This document shows, in pieces, positions 27,711 to 36,067 of a stretch of DNA of 64,000 bases. Position 1 is the stretch's first letter; each line of letters begins with the position of its first letter. The notes under the pieces are model-generated. The model was not told where the DNA came from. It made no database searches and saw nothing but the letters and a program-made list of their open reading frames with translations. The stretch spans positions 1 to 64,000 of the forward strand of contig VENG01000020.1 in NCBI GenBank assembly GCA_009711705.1, given 5' to 3'. The position numbers and the translations under genes are program-made. The stretch is from Bacillota bacterium. GTDB lineage: Bacteria > Bacillota > Desulfotomaculia > Desulfotomaculales > VENG01.

Positions 27711-29027
27711 TTATTCCTTGGCCTCTTCCTTTGTGCCCGGTACAATAATAGCGTTTTTCAACAAAAAGTCAACAGTTTTCTCCCTGGTAATTCCGCCCTT
27801 TAAATAATCCAACTGATTTTGTGACTCCAGGATCTTTTTCAGGGTTTTAGAATCTTGTTGGTATTGTCCTGCCATTTCCTCTATTTTGTTTTCCATATCT
27901 TCATCATTTACTTCAATTTGTTCTTGCCTGGCGATGGTATCTAAAACCAGAGCAGTTTTTTCCGACCTTTCAGCTTCAGGGCGTAAGTTTTCCTCAAGCT
28001 GCTCCATATTAGATTCAGTATACTTCAGATAATCTTCGATGGAAAGGCCCTGAGACATAAGGCGCTGCTCCATATCCTTTTTCATTTGGTCAACCTGACT
28101 ATCTACCATTTCTGCAGGGATTTCGACCGTGGCATTATCTACCGCTTTGGTAATAGCCTCGGTACGCATTTCTTGTTTTGCCCTGTCTTGTGCTGCTTGC
28201 TTTAAATTATTCAACACGTCCGCCCTTAATTCCTCCAAGGTATCGAACTCACTTACATCCTTGGCAAATTCATCGTCAAGAGCAGACAACTCCTTGCGTT
28301 TCAAGCCTTTCAGCGTCACTGTAAACTCTGTTTCCTTACCAGCAAGATCCTTGTTTTGGTAATCCTCGGGGAAGGTAACTGAAATTACCTTGGTTTCACC
28401 GACTGCCATTCCTTCCAGCTGATCCTCAAAACCGGGGATAAAGGAACCTGAACCGATTTCCAGGGCGTAATCAGATGCCTGGCCACCTTCAAATTCCTCA
28501 CCGTCCACACGCCCGGTGAAATCAATGGTAGCCATGTCCCCTTTTTTAATGTTTCCTTCATCTAGTGTGACAAGCTGGGCATGCTTATTACGCAACTTTT
28601 CCAATTCCTCATCCACTTCTTCTTCGCCAATCTCAACTGGAACCTGTGTAACTTCCAGTTCCTTATAGTCACCCAATTCCACTTCAGGTTTAACTTTAAC
28701 TGTAGCCTTAAACTTTACCGGTTCTCCCTCTTCCACGTGCAACAGTTCTACTTCGGGCTGTTCAATCGGTTCTACACCGGTCTCTTCAAGTGCTTCCACA
28801 TAGGCATCAGGTATCACGAGTTCAACTGCTTCATTATATAAGGCAGCTTTTCCAACATAACTTTCCACTACACGCCGAGGTGCTTTGCCACGCCTGAAAC
28901 CCGGTACGTTAACCTGTTTAACCAACTTCTTGTAAGCCTGGCTTAAAGCCTGGTCAAATTTTTCCGCATCTACCTCCACTTCCATAACAACGGTGTTTTT
29001 TTCTATCCTGTCCGCGGTAGCCTTCAT
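27711..29027 (-). CDS. tig: Trigger factor
   Basis: This 438-residue ribosome-associated chaperone and prolyl isomerase has the ribosome-binding signature GFRRGKAPR (near residue 43). An FKBP-type domain (KKGDMATIDFTGRVDGEEF, near 160) and a long helical C-terminal domain follow. GGGGGAG precedes the ATG. It heads the tig-clpP-clpX operon, an order well known in Firmicutes and proteobacteria. Confidence 0.97.
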   Translation of the reverse strand: MKATADRIEKNTVVMEVEVDAEKFDQALSQAYKKLVKQVNVPGFRRGKAPRRVVESYVGKAALYNEAVELVIPDAYVEALEETGVEPIEQPEVELLHVEEGEPVKFKATVKVKPEVELGDYKELEVTQVPVEIGEEEVDEELEKLRNKHAQLVTLDEGNIKKGDMATIDFTGRVDGEEFEGGQASDYALEIGSGSFIPGFEDQLEGMAVGETKVISVTFPEDYQNKDLAGKETEFTVTLKGLKRKELSALDDEFAKDVSEFDTLEELRADVLNNLKQAAQDRAKQEMRTEAITKAVDNATVEIPAEMVDSQVDQMKKDMEQRLMSQGLSIEDYLKYTESNMEQLEENLRPEAERSEKTALVLDTIARQEQIEVNDEDMENKIEEMAGQYQQDSKTLKKILESQNQLDYLKGGITREKTVDFLLKNAIIVPGTKEEAKE

Positions 29028-29352
29028 TTGCTCTGCTCCCCCTTGAATTATGTAATTTACAGCATAGTGTAACCATTTCCTAATTAATCTTCCTGCTCAA
29101 TATTCTACAGTTAGAGGATATTTCCTCCAGGCATAGGTCTTTTTATTATCAAATGAATTTATCTACTTTAAAATGTGTCCACGCATTTAAAAACCAATAC
29201 CCCGGAAAACAGCCAATTTATTCGATTGAACCAGTATTTTAACATGTTTTGATACACAAGGCAATAATCTCAAGGTATAATTGGTTATCAAAGAGACCAA
29301 TTAATAATGAGAATTCCAGCTTTCAAAAAAATACAAATGTTTTGAAATTTTC

Positions 29353-29381
29353 TTGACCACTTATGACAAGTGTGTCATAAT
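29353..29381 (+). promoter_or_regulatory. Promoter with a perfect dyad operator in the spacer
   Basis: TTGACC (29353-29358), a 17-bp spacer and CATAAT (29376-29381) form a promoter for the biotinyl protein gene. TTATGACA (29361-29368) and TGTCATAA (29373-29380) are a perfect inverted repeat around AGTG, filling the spacer and the -10 box. A repressor bound there would block RNA polymerase. Confidence 0.65.
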
Positions 29382-29455
29382 CTTCATAACTGTATGTTCG
29401 TACAGACAACATTCTCAAGAATAGACTATCTTTATTTTTTAGGAGGTTATCAAAT

Positions 29456-29665
29456 ATGGATGTTCTTGCGCCAATGGTAGGGAAAGTGGTTTCGATTGAT
29501 GTCAAAGTCGGTGACCAAGTAAAAGCAAACGATGAGGTTGCGACCCTTGAGGCCATGAAAATGTATATTTCCATATATGCCCCTGGTGACGGTACGGTTA
29601 AGGAAATAAAAGTAGGAACTGGTGACGCCGTAACTAACGAAACTGTAATTATGACCATCGAGTAA
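29456..29665 (+). CDS. Free-standing biotinyl (BCCP-like) domain protein
   Basis: This 69-residue protein consists only of a biotinyl-attachment domain. It has the EAMKM motif with biotinylation at Lys35, preceded by VGDQVKANDEVATL and followed by the mirror strand PGDGTVKEIKVGTGDAV. Such carriers serve decarboxylases or transcarboxylases of methylmalonyl-CoA or oxaloacetate type. No carboxyltransferase gene is adjacent, so the partner is elsewhere. AGGAGG lies before the ATG, and the promoter carries a dyad operator. Confidence 0.92.
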   Translation: MDVLAPMVGKVVSIDVKVGDQVKANDEVATLEAMKMYISIYAPGDGTVKEIKVGTGDAVTNETVIMTIE

Positions 29666-29706
29666 ACTCGTTCAACTAAAGCTGAACATCGGAGTTTAAA
29701 AGGAAA

Positions 29707-29802
29707 GGGGACACACCTCCTGCGGAGGAATGTCCCCAACTGGTGGGATTCAACCCCACCTGAAGAAAAAAAGTACAAACTCCCACTTATAGAAGTGGGA
29801 GT
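29707..29802. repeat. Three hairpins resembling IS200/IS605 or REP structures, locus 2
   Basis: GGGGACA (29707-29713) pairs with TGTCCCC (29731-29737) around CCTCC-TGC-GGAGG. GGTGGG (29742-29747) pairs with CCCACC (29755-29760). ACTCCCACTT (29779-29788) pairs with AAGTGGGAGT (29793-29802), which is followed by CTTAGA. The second and third resemble 7564-7684, including CCCCACCTGAA and the GTCTTA end. No transposase is present. Confidence 0.55.
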
Positions 29803-29866
29803 CTTAGAAATCAGATAAATTTCCAAGCTACCGTGATCGATTGTTTACACATATGGAAACAACGCA

Positions 29867-29903
29867 AAACTTCCGCGCTTTAAGCGTTACGGAAGTTTTT
29901 TTT
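29867..29903 (+). terminator. Rho-independent terminator
   Basis: AAAACTTCCG pairs with CGGAAGTTTT and a run of T follows. It ends the transcript of the biotinyl protein upstream of the thiolase promoter. Confidence 0.85.
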
Positions 29904-30065
29904 CGTAATTGCCGCAAAATTCGACACGTGACTACTTGTTACACACGCAACAAATCAATTTTGTCTACGGTCAATAACATTAAGATACTTTAAGCATAAT
30001 CGCTTTTAAGTTTTCCAAACAGTGTTTTTGTTGGTTTCAATATAAAATTCTGAACAATTAGAATT

Positions 30066-30083
30066 CTAGGCATGTTTTTTGCA
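30066..30083 (+). promoter_or_regulatory. Candidate sigma-54 promoter of the thiolase operon
   Basis: AGGCATGTTTTTTGCA matches the -24/-12 consensus TGGCAC-N5-TTGCA, with GG (30069-30070) and GC (30081-30082) exactly 10 bp apart. The gene starts about 100 nt downstream. The 130 bp upstream contain an inverted repeat, TTGTT-N8-AACAA, near 29957, that could bind an activator. Confidence 0.6.
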
Positions 30084-30180
30084 CAACAAACTCCTAAAGG
30101 GTATGCGAACTAGTGTATTCTGAACATTTCAACCTTTCGAATACTTTGGAATTCCCCAAAATCAGGAGGGAGCGAAACCA

Positions 30181-31359
30181 ATGCGGGAAACAGTAGTTAT
30201 CAGTGCAGCTCGCACACCGTTCGGCAAACTGGGTGGTGCGCTTAAACCTTTAAAAGCTGTTCAACTGGGTGGCATAGCCATGCAAGAGGCGGTTAACAGG
30301 GCGGAAATAGACGGATCCGAGATAGAGAATGTGATTTTCGGGCAGGTTCTTCAAGGAGGGTGCGGGCAAGTGCCTTCACGCCAGGCAACCAGAATGGCCG
30401 GCTTACCTTGGGACGTGCCGTCTGAAACTATAAACAAAGTTTGTGCTTCCGGCTTAAGAGCCGTATCTATGGCGGATCAAGCCATTCGAGCTGGAGATGC
30501 CGATTTAATGCTTGCCGGCGGTATGGAAAGCATGAGCAACGCTCCTTACTTTGTTAATGCTCGCTGGAACCTTCGTATGTTTGATACCAAATTTAAAGAC
30601 TTAATGGTAAACGACGGCCTGTGGTGCGCCTTTTATGACCGCCATATGGCTATTCACGGCGGCGAAGTGGCACTTGAATACGGTGTTAGTCGCGAAGAGC
30701 AGGATGAGTGGGCATTGGGCAGTCAACAGAAAGCTGTAGCTGCCATGGAGGCGGGCAGACTTAAGGATGAAATAGTTGAAGTAAGTATTCCCCAGAAAAA
30801 GGGGGAGCCCCAAATTTGTAACACCGATGAAGGGCCGCGCAGAGATGCCAATTTAGAGGCCTTAAAAAAACTGCCTCCCGTTTTCGATAAACATAACACA
30901 GTTACAGCGGGTAATGCCCCCGGGGTTAACGACGGGGCTGGTGCCCTGGTGCTTATGTCTAAAGAAAAAGCTCAAATGCTGGGGAAAAAGCCCATGGCTA
31001 CCATATTGGGCCACGCATCCGTTTCCCAGGAAGCTAAGTACATCGCTACCGTACCGGGCCTTGCCATTAATAAGCTTCTCAAGCAAAAAGGCCTAACCAT
31101 TGATCAAATTGATCTCCTAGAAGTCAATGAAGCCTTTGCCGCGGTTACACTTGTAAGTAGTAAGATTGCCGGTTACCCCCTGGATAAAACCAACGTTAAC
31201 GGCGGGGCCGTGGCCTTCGGACATCCCATCGGGGCCAGCGGGGCACGTGTGCTAATGACATTGATTTACGAACTCCGGCGGCGTGGCGGCGGTTTAGGTA
31301 TAGCTGCCATATGCAGCGGGGCCGCACAGGGTGATGCCATGTTAATTAAAGTTGAATAA
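30181..31359 (+). CDS. Acetyl-CoA C-acetyltransferase (thiolase)
   Basis: This 392-residue thiolase makes or cleaves acetoacetyl-CoA. Catalytic Cys88 is in NKVCASG, His348 in GHPIGASG and Cys378 in CSGAAQG; the last motif usually reads C-G-G-G, so Ser-Gly-Ala here is a small departure. [11 protein letters not shown] is a family signature. AGGAGGGAG precedes the ATG. It is followed after 34 nt by an acyl-CoA dehydrogenase, and later by a CoA-transferase pair, which suggests butyrate or short-chain fatty acid oxidation or formation. Confidence 0.95.
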   Translation: MRETVVISAARTPFGKLGGALKPLKAVQLGGIAMQEAVNRAEIDGSEIENVIFGQVLQGGCGQVPSRQATRMAGLPWDVPSETINKVCASGLRAVSMADQAIRAGDADLMLAGGMESMSNAPYFVNARWNLRMFDTKFKDLMVNDGLWCAFYDRHMAIHGGEVALEYGVSREEQDEWALGSQQKAVAAMEAGRLKDEIVEVSIPQKKGEPQICNTDEGPRRDANLEALKKLPPVFDKHNTVTAGNAPGVNDGAGALVLMSKEKAQMLGKKPMATILGHASVSQEAKYIATVPGLAINKLLKQKGLTIDQIDLLEVNEAFAAVTLVSSKIAGYPLDKTNVNGGAVAFGHPIGASGARVLMTLIYELRRRGGGLGIAAICSGAAQGDAMLIKVE

Positions 31360-31393
31360 TATTCAATTTAAAGTGAAAAGGAGTTAAAAACAT

Positions 31394-32536
31394 ATGCCTT
31401 ATCAATTAACTGATGAACAACAAATGATGCGTGACATGGTCAGAAAACTAGCCCAAAATGAAATAGCTCCCCGGGCCGTAGAAATAGACCAAACACATAA
31501 ACATCCTCATGAGAACTTGAAAAAAATGGGTGAACTTGGCCTAATGGGAGTTCCCATTCCCGAAGAATACGGTGGAGCAGGGTGCGACTTTCTTTCCTAT
31601 ATTATCACCATCGAAGAAATTTCTCAGGCCTGTGCCTCCACCGGGGTAATCCTTGCTGTGCATACCTCAGTGGGTACTTTCCCTATACTTTACTTCGGCA
31701 CCGAAGAACAAAAGCAAAAATACGTGCCCAAGTTGGCTGCGGGCGAATACCTAGGTGCTTTTGCTCTCACAGAGCCTGGAGCAGGATCTGATCCTGTTAA
31801 CATGAAGACCACGGCTAAGCTCGAAGGAGACCATTATATCGTAAACGGTAACAAAATATTCATTACTAACGGCGGGGAAGCCGATGTGTACTGCACCTTT
31901 GTGGTAACCGATAAGAGTAAGGGCCATAAGGGCATTACCGCCCTGCTGGTGGATAAGGACACCCCCGGTTTCTCGATTGGTAAAACAGAAGAAAAAATGG
32001 GCCTCCACGGTGACCAAACCACCGAGTTGATTTTCGAAGACGCCAAGGTCCCCAAAGAAAACCTCCTGGGCAAGGAAGGGGAGGGCTTTAAAGTAGCCAT
32101 GTCCTTATTAGACGGCGGCCGTATCGGAATCGGCGCTCAGGGGCTTGGCATTGCACAGGCCGCCTTGGACGCTGCTACCGCCTATGCAAAAGAGCGGGTA
32201 CAATTTGGCAAGCCCATTGCCAAGCAGCAGGCCATCCAGTTTATGCTGGCCGACATGGCCACCGAAGTGGAAGCTGCGCGTCTTCTGGTATACCGTGCCG
32301 CGCGGATGCGGGAAATGGGACTGCCCTATGCCAAAGAAGCATCGATGGCTAAAAGGTATGCAACCGATACCGCCATGAAAGTAACCACAGACGCAGTACA
32401 GATTTTCGGCGGCTACGGTTACTGCAAAGAATATCCGGTAGAACGTTATATGCGCGACGCAAAAATTACTCAAATTTACGAAGGTACAAACCAAATTCAA
32501 CGTATTGTAATTGCCAAACACGTATTAGCTGACTAG
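31394..32536 (+). CDS. Short-chain acyl-CoA dehydrogenase
   Basis: This 380-residue FAD enzyme oxidises acyl-CoA to enoyl-CoA, or runs in reverse as a butyryl-CoA dehydrogenase. Signatures are FALTEPGAGSDP (substrate and FAD region, near residue 121) and QIFGGYGYCKEYPVERYMRD. The catalytic base is Glu363 in QIYEGTNQIQR. AAGGAG lies before the ATG. No etfAB genes are next to it in this window. It is in the thiolase operon, and the long repeat-rich gap after it separates it from the CoA-transferase genes. Confidence 0.95.
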   Translation: MPYQLTDEQQMMRDMVRKLAQNEIAPRAVEIDQTHKHPHENLKKMGELGLMGVPIPEEYGGAGCDFLSYIITIEEISQACASTGVILAVHTSVGTFPILYFGTEEQKQKYVPKLAAGEYLGAFALTEPGAGSDPVNMKTTAKLEGDHYIVNGNKIFITNGGEADVYCTFVVTDKSKGHKGITALLVDKDTPGFSIGKTEEKMGLHGDQTTELIFEDAKVPKENLLGKEGEGFKVAMSLLDGGRIGIGAQGLGIAQAALDAATAYAKERVQFGKPIAKQQAIQFMLADMATEVEAARLLVYRAARMREMGLPYAKEASMAKRYATDTAMKVTTDAVQIFGGYGYCKEYPVERYMRDAKITQIYEGTNQIQRIVIAKHVLAD

Positions 32537-33198
32537 GTAATAACCTAATGAGCAGGCGCAATAGACAGGTCAGAAAACACTAACTTATCCGCAACAAAGG
32601 GCCGCTATTTTCACAGGATCAAACCTTGACAAACCTGTCTTTTGCGCTTAGCGAATGAGTTGAATCGAGCAGTTGCCAGGCTTGGCTCAGCCGGTAAGCG
32701 GAAGCGGGACCGAGCACAGGACGTGCGAGGCCGCCCCTTGAGCCAGGACGGCGGACAGCAATGGCGTCACAACTCGTTTCGAAATACCAACTCTTATCTA
32801 TGCCATTGCGAAAACAGCTGGTCTTAAAGATGGAGCTGCTAGTAATTAGGGAATCCCGCTGGAGCGTCCGGCTGAGCCTTAGCCTGGCCTGAAAAAAAGC
32901 GCGCTTTAATCAGTTCCCTTCGCGCGCGCTTTTTTATACTTTAACCTTAGTTCTTGCCATATATATGGCAAGGCACAATGTCCTAAAGTGCGAGATGAAC
33001 CGAATGAGCGGGCGCAAAAGACAGGTTAACAAACACTACCTTATCCGCACAAGGGCCGGTAATTAATTTACCGGCCTGACAAAAAAATTTTATTTTCAGA
33101 AAAGACAGAAGATCAAACATTTTTTCGACAACGCCCCCGCACAAAAATAATGGCGGGATGCGTTTAGATAGAGCACATTGAAAAGGAGGCAAAAAAAA
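32537..33198. repeat. Repeat-rich non-coding region between acyl-CoA dehydrogenase and CoA-transferase
   Basis: AATGAGCAGGCGCAATAGAC (32547 onward, to 32604) is repeated with changes at 33002-33058 (AATGAGCGGGCGCAAAAGAC). The core GCGCAAAAGACAGGT also occurs inverted at 32633-32647. Between the copies lies a GC-rich stretch (32650-32880), with GCGAATGAGTTG and an inverted-like ACAACTCGTTTCG near 32772, that could fold. The region 32892-32991 is a separate two-hairpin module. I see no gene; a frame at 32642-32827 lacks a ribosome site. Confidence 0.65.
32892..32991. repeat. Two-hairpin repeat (terminator module), copy 2
   Basis: AAAAAAAGCGCGC with loop TTTAATCAGTTCCCTT and GCGCGCGCTTTTTT is a strong terminator. 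About 15 bp later comes CTTGCCATATATATGGCAAG and then CCTAAAGTG. It matches 21057-21160 in order and loop sequence. It probably ends the thiolase-dehydrogenase transcript. Confidence 0.75.
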
Positions 33199-34185
33199 TT
33201 GGCAGACTTTAAGAACAAGAAAATGACAGTGCCCGAAGCAGTGCGCGAGTTAATTAAAGACGGGGATATGATGACCTTTAGCGGTTTCACAATCTGGCGT
33301 CGCCCCATGGCCATGGTGCACGAAATAGTTCGCCAAGGAAAAAAAGACCTGCATCTTGTGGAGGTAAACTCAGGAACTCACGGTGAAGTGCTTATCGGTG
33401 CCGGGTGTGTTAAGGTTTGGGAATCTTGTTTTATGGGTCACGAGCTTTTTGGCAAAATAGGTGCCAACTTAAACCGTAAGCTTAAGAATGGTGAAATTAT
33501 TGTAGAGGACTACAGCCATGTGCAGATGGTTATGAGACTGGCCGCCGGCTCAATGGGACTACCATTCCTTCCCACCTACTGTGCCCTGGGAACCGACATT
33601 CTTAATCCTGAATATGATGTGCTCGGCAAGAAAGGTATGCGGGACGGCAGTAACCCTCGCATTCCTACTGAAAAATTCAATTATCAGGAAGATCCGTTCT
33701 ACGGTGAGCGGGCAGTTTTAAACGTACCCGCAGCAAGGCCTAACGTTTGCATTGCCCACGTTCAACAAGTTGGAGACGAAGGTACAGTCAAAGTGATGGG
33801 GCAGCGCTATTCGGATAATGAGGCCATGAAAGCCGCGGACAAGCTTATCGTAGTGGCAGAAGAAATCGTTCCGGAAGAGGTAATTCGTCAGGATCCAACC
33901 GCAAACCTAATTCCTCACTACCTGGTTGATGCCATTGTCGAACAACCGTGGGGTGCCCATCCTACCGGCTGCTTTGGATACTACGAAGTTGACGGTGCAT
34001 TTATCCGCGACTTTTATTCTAAAACTAAAACTCAAGAAGGATTCGACGCCTGGGCAGAAGAGTGGATACTGGGCTGCGGAGATTACAATGAATACCTGTA
34101 TAAACTCGGTTTCAACCGCTTGGACAGCCTGCGGGCGAATGCCGCAATGAACTATAGCTTACGCGTCAAAAGGGGGGCAAGATAA
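33199..34185 (+). CDS. gctA: CoA-transferase subunit A, glutaconate CoA-transferase (GctA) family
   Basis: This 328-residue alpha subunit is of the GctA type in class I CoA-transferases. Family features are KDGDMMTFSGFTIWRRPMAMV at the N-terminus and PFLPTYCALGTDI in the middle. The substrate is uncertain: glutaconate, 3-oxo acid or short fatty acid. The TTG start at 33199 lies 9 nt after AAAAGGAGG. The stop is immediately followed by the ATG of the beta subunit. Confidence 0.88.
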   Translation: MADFKNKKMTVPEAVRELIKDGDMMTFSGFTIWRRPMAMVHEIVRQGKKDLHLVEVNSGTHGEVLIGAGCVKVWESCFMGHELFGKIGANLNRKLKNGEIIVEDYSHVQMVMRLAAGSMGLPFLPTYCALGTDILNPEYDVLGKKGMRDGSNPRIPTEKFNYQEDPFYGERAVLNVPAARPNVCIAHVQQVGDEGTVKVMGQRYSDNEAMKAADKLIVVAEEIVPEEVIRQDPTANLIPHYLVDAIVEQPWGAHPTGCFGYYEVDGAFIRDFYSKTKTQEGFDAWAEEWILGCGDYNEYLYKLGFNRLDSLRANAAMNYSLRVKRGAR

Positions 34186-35010
34186 ATGGAATGGAAAAAT
34201 AATTTTGATTTAGCAAAACCCAGTGACTTTAAAACCTTGGATCTGCTGGCGGTGTCCGGCGCCCGTGAAGTAAATGACCGGGAAATAGTATTTGCAGGAA
34301 CCGGGCTTCCCATGCTTGCTGTATCTCTTGCTCAAAAGACCAATGCACCCAAAGCATCCATTGTTTACGAGGCCGGCTCCATGGACGGCCGCCCTGCACA
34401 CCTACCGGCATCCGTAGGGGATGCTCGGTGTGAACATAAGGCTTCTGTGTCCAGCGGGCTTCTGGATGTTTTCAGTCAACTCCAGAAAGGGGCTGTGGAT
34501 CTTGCCTTTTTAGGCGGGGCAGAGATTGATAAGTACGGCAACGTAAATACCACTGCCGTTGGAGATTACATGGATCCTAACGCCAGCAGCCGGCTGGCCG
34601 GTAGTGGTGGCAACCCTGACATCAATTCCATGGCCCGCCGTACAGTATTTATTATGGTGCAGGAAAAACGGCGTTTTAAAGAGGAAGTAGATTACATTAC
34701 TTCCCCAGGCTGGCGGGTAAAAGATTGGCCCTCCGGCAAATGGAAAAGCCGCCAGGAAGTATACGGTAGCGCATATCGTGGCGGGCCGGTTGCGGTAATT
34801 ACTAACATGGCAGTATTCCGCTTTGATAAGCAAACCGGCCTGATGTATCTGGATACAGTACATCCCGGCGCAACTATTGAAGACATTAAGGCCAATGTTG
34901 GCTTTGACATTGACGTCTCCCGCTGCCGCGGTGAAACACCATTGCCTACCTATCACGAATTATACTTACTGTACAATGTTATCGACCCTGAAGGGATATT
35001 CGTTGCTTAA
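34186..35010 (+). CDS. gctB: CoA-transferase subunit B, glutaconate CoA-transferase (GctB) family
   Basis: This 274-residue beta subunit is the partner of the upstream gene. In this class a Glu of the beta subunit forms the CoA thioester; Glu62 in SIVYEAGSMDG is a candidate by position, but this is inferred. VDLAFLGGAEIDKYGNVNTT is a typical motif. The ribosome site GGGGGG lies inside the end of gctA. Beside a thiolase and an acyl-CoA dehydrogenase it fits activation of a carboxylic acid for beta-oxidation. A strong terminator follows. Confidence 0.88.
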   Translation: MEWKNNFDLAKPSDFKTLDLLAVSGAREVNDREIVFAGTGLPMLAVSLAQKTNAPKASIVYEAGSMDGRPAHLPASVGDARCEHKASVSSGLLDVFSQLQKGAVDLAFLGGAEIDKYGNVNTTAVGDYMDPNASSRLAGSGGNPDINSMARRTVFIMVQEKRRFKEEVDYITSPGWRVKDWPSGKWKSRQEVYGSAYRGGPVAVITNMAVFRFDKQTGLMYLDTVHPGATIEDIKANVGFDIDVSRCRGETPLPTYHELYLLYNVIDPEGIFVA

Positions 35011-35020
35011 CCGGTTTTGC

Positions 35021-35050
35021 AAAGGGGGTAGGTTTTCACCTACCCCCTTC
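35021..35050. terminator. Bidirectional terminator
   Basis: AAAGGGGGTAGG pairs with CCTACCCCCTT around TTTTCA between the convergent gctB gene and the next leftward gene. Confidence 0.85.
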
Positions 35051-35461
35051 TAGATCCTTGGCCTGCGGTTCAATGGATTCAAAGTCAAAGTTCACATATA
35101 CATCGTTAATTTTATCCGCTAAATCGTTCACAGCGCCGTCTTCGTACTCTAACACGTCTAAAGATTCGTGTAATATTTTTTTTGCCCGTTTCAACTCTTC
35201 CAGCATGTCAGCAGCCAATTCAAAATTTGCTTTCACTTGAGAATCATCATTGCGCAGCTCAGACACTACACCTTCTATCAATTCTCCAATGCTCTCTACT
35301 TTCTTATATGCTTCTTCCAGACAGTCGGATATTTGTCCTGCTTCCATGGCATCTCTGGTTTCAACTCCTGAATACCATCTTGCTTCATTAAGGAATTCCT
35401 CGGTCTCTGCAGCCAGCTGTTCCGCTTTTTCATAAACATAGCTGCGATCTTCTTTTTCCAC
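35036..35461 (-). CDS. Acidic helical hypothetical protein
   Basis: This 141-residue, Glu-rich, apparently all-helical protein has regular heptads (VYEKAEQLAAETEEFLNEA, MLEELKRAKKILHESLDVLE). No signal peptide or catalytic motif is visible. The start is GTG, with AAGGAGAGG upstream, so it is likely translated. I do not recognise a family; a coiled-coil structural or partner role is possible. Confidence 0.6.
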   Translation of the reverse strand: MEKEDRSYVYEKAEQLAAETEEFLNEARWYSGVETRDAMEAGQISDCLEEAYKKVESIGELIEGVVSELRNDDSQVKANFELAADMLEELKRAKKILHESLDVLEYEDGAVNDLADKINDVYVNFDFESIEPQAKDLEGGR

Positions 35462-35582
35462 GCCAAACCTCTCCTTATCATTATGTAATACTACAATAAT
35501 AGCCGGGCCAAAGCGCGGCTATACATAAAATGCGTATACTTATTAGGAATCAGTTGATGGCATTATTTTTAACGACATATTA

Positions 35583-35783
35583 TCATAGCAAGAGAGACCT
35601 GAGTATCTGAAAGAGTAAAAAAAGGAAAGTAACAAGGCATAATCCGTAGCCAACTACCCACTCCCAAACATAATCTTCGCTTTCCAACCACACCTGCACT
35701 ACATCCAGGAAGTTCGCCCTTTCCGCCGCTTTGCCTCTCACTTGTACCCCGTATCGCCGATTGGATCCTACAGATAACTGCAT
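35583..35783 (-). CDS. Small single-pass membrane protein (66 aa)
   Basis: The frame starts at ATG 35783, with TTGGAGGAG upstream, and reads MQLSVGSNRRYGVQV to a C-terminal hydrophobic helix (GLCLVTFLFLLFQILRSLLL). It is likely anchored in the membrane by its end. A longer reading from 35861 lacks a ribosome site. Function unknown. Confidence 0.5.
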   Translation of the reverse strand: MQLSVGSNRRYGVQVRGKAAERANFLDVVQVWLESEDYVWEWVVGYGLCLVTFLFLLFQILRSLLL

Positions 35784-36067
35784 AAGCCACTCCTCCAATC
35801 TACCCACTTTATAACTAAAAATTGTTTTAAGATACGTGATAGTAATTAGTTTTTTAAGCAACTAATTACTTATCAAACAGAAAACATGTTCCCAAAACTT
35901 ATGTTTGGTTTATTTTAACCGTACAGCTGTTCCCTGTCAAGAACTTTGTTCAAAAAAGATTGCCTCTTTCCTATATTTAACAACAAAATCATTGGCCTGA
36001 CAGCTTATTAATTAGAGAAAATCTGTCAATACTATAGTCACTAAAACAATTGTAAGGAGTGATAGTT

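Noticed and set aside
29323..29826. A 167-residue leftward frame across the biotinyl gene
   Set aside because: It is the antisense shadow of the biotinyl gene and its hairpin-rich flanks.
32642..32827. A 61-residue Arg-rich rightward frame in the repeat region
   Set aside because: It has no ribosome site and the surroundings are non-coding repeats; composition reflects the GC-rich block.
35569..35790. A 73-residue leftward frame overlapping the small membrane protein
   Set aside because: The alternative frame from ATG 35783 has a clear ribosome site and a membrane helix, while this one has neither.
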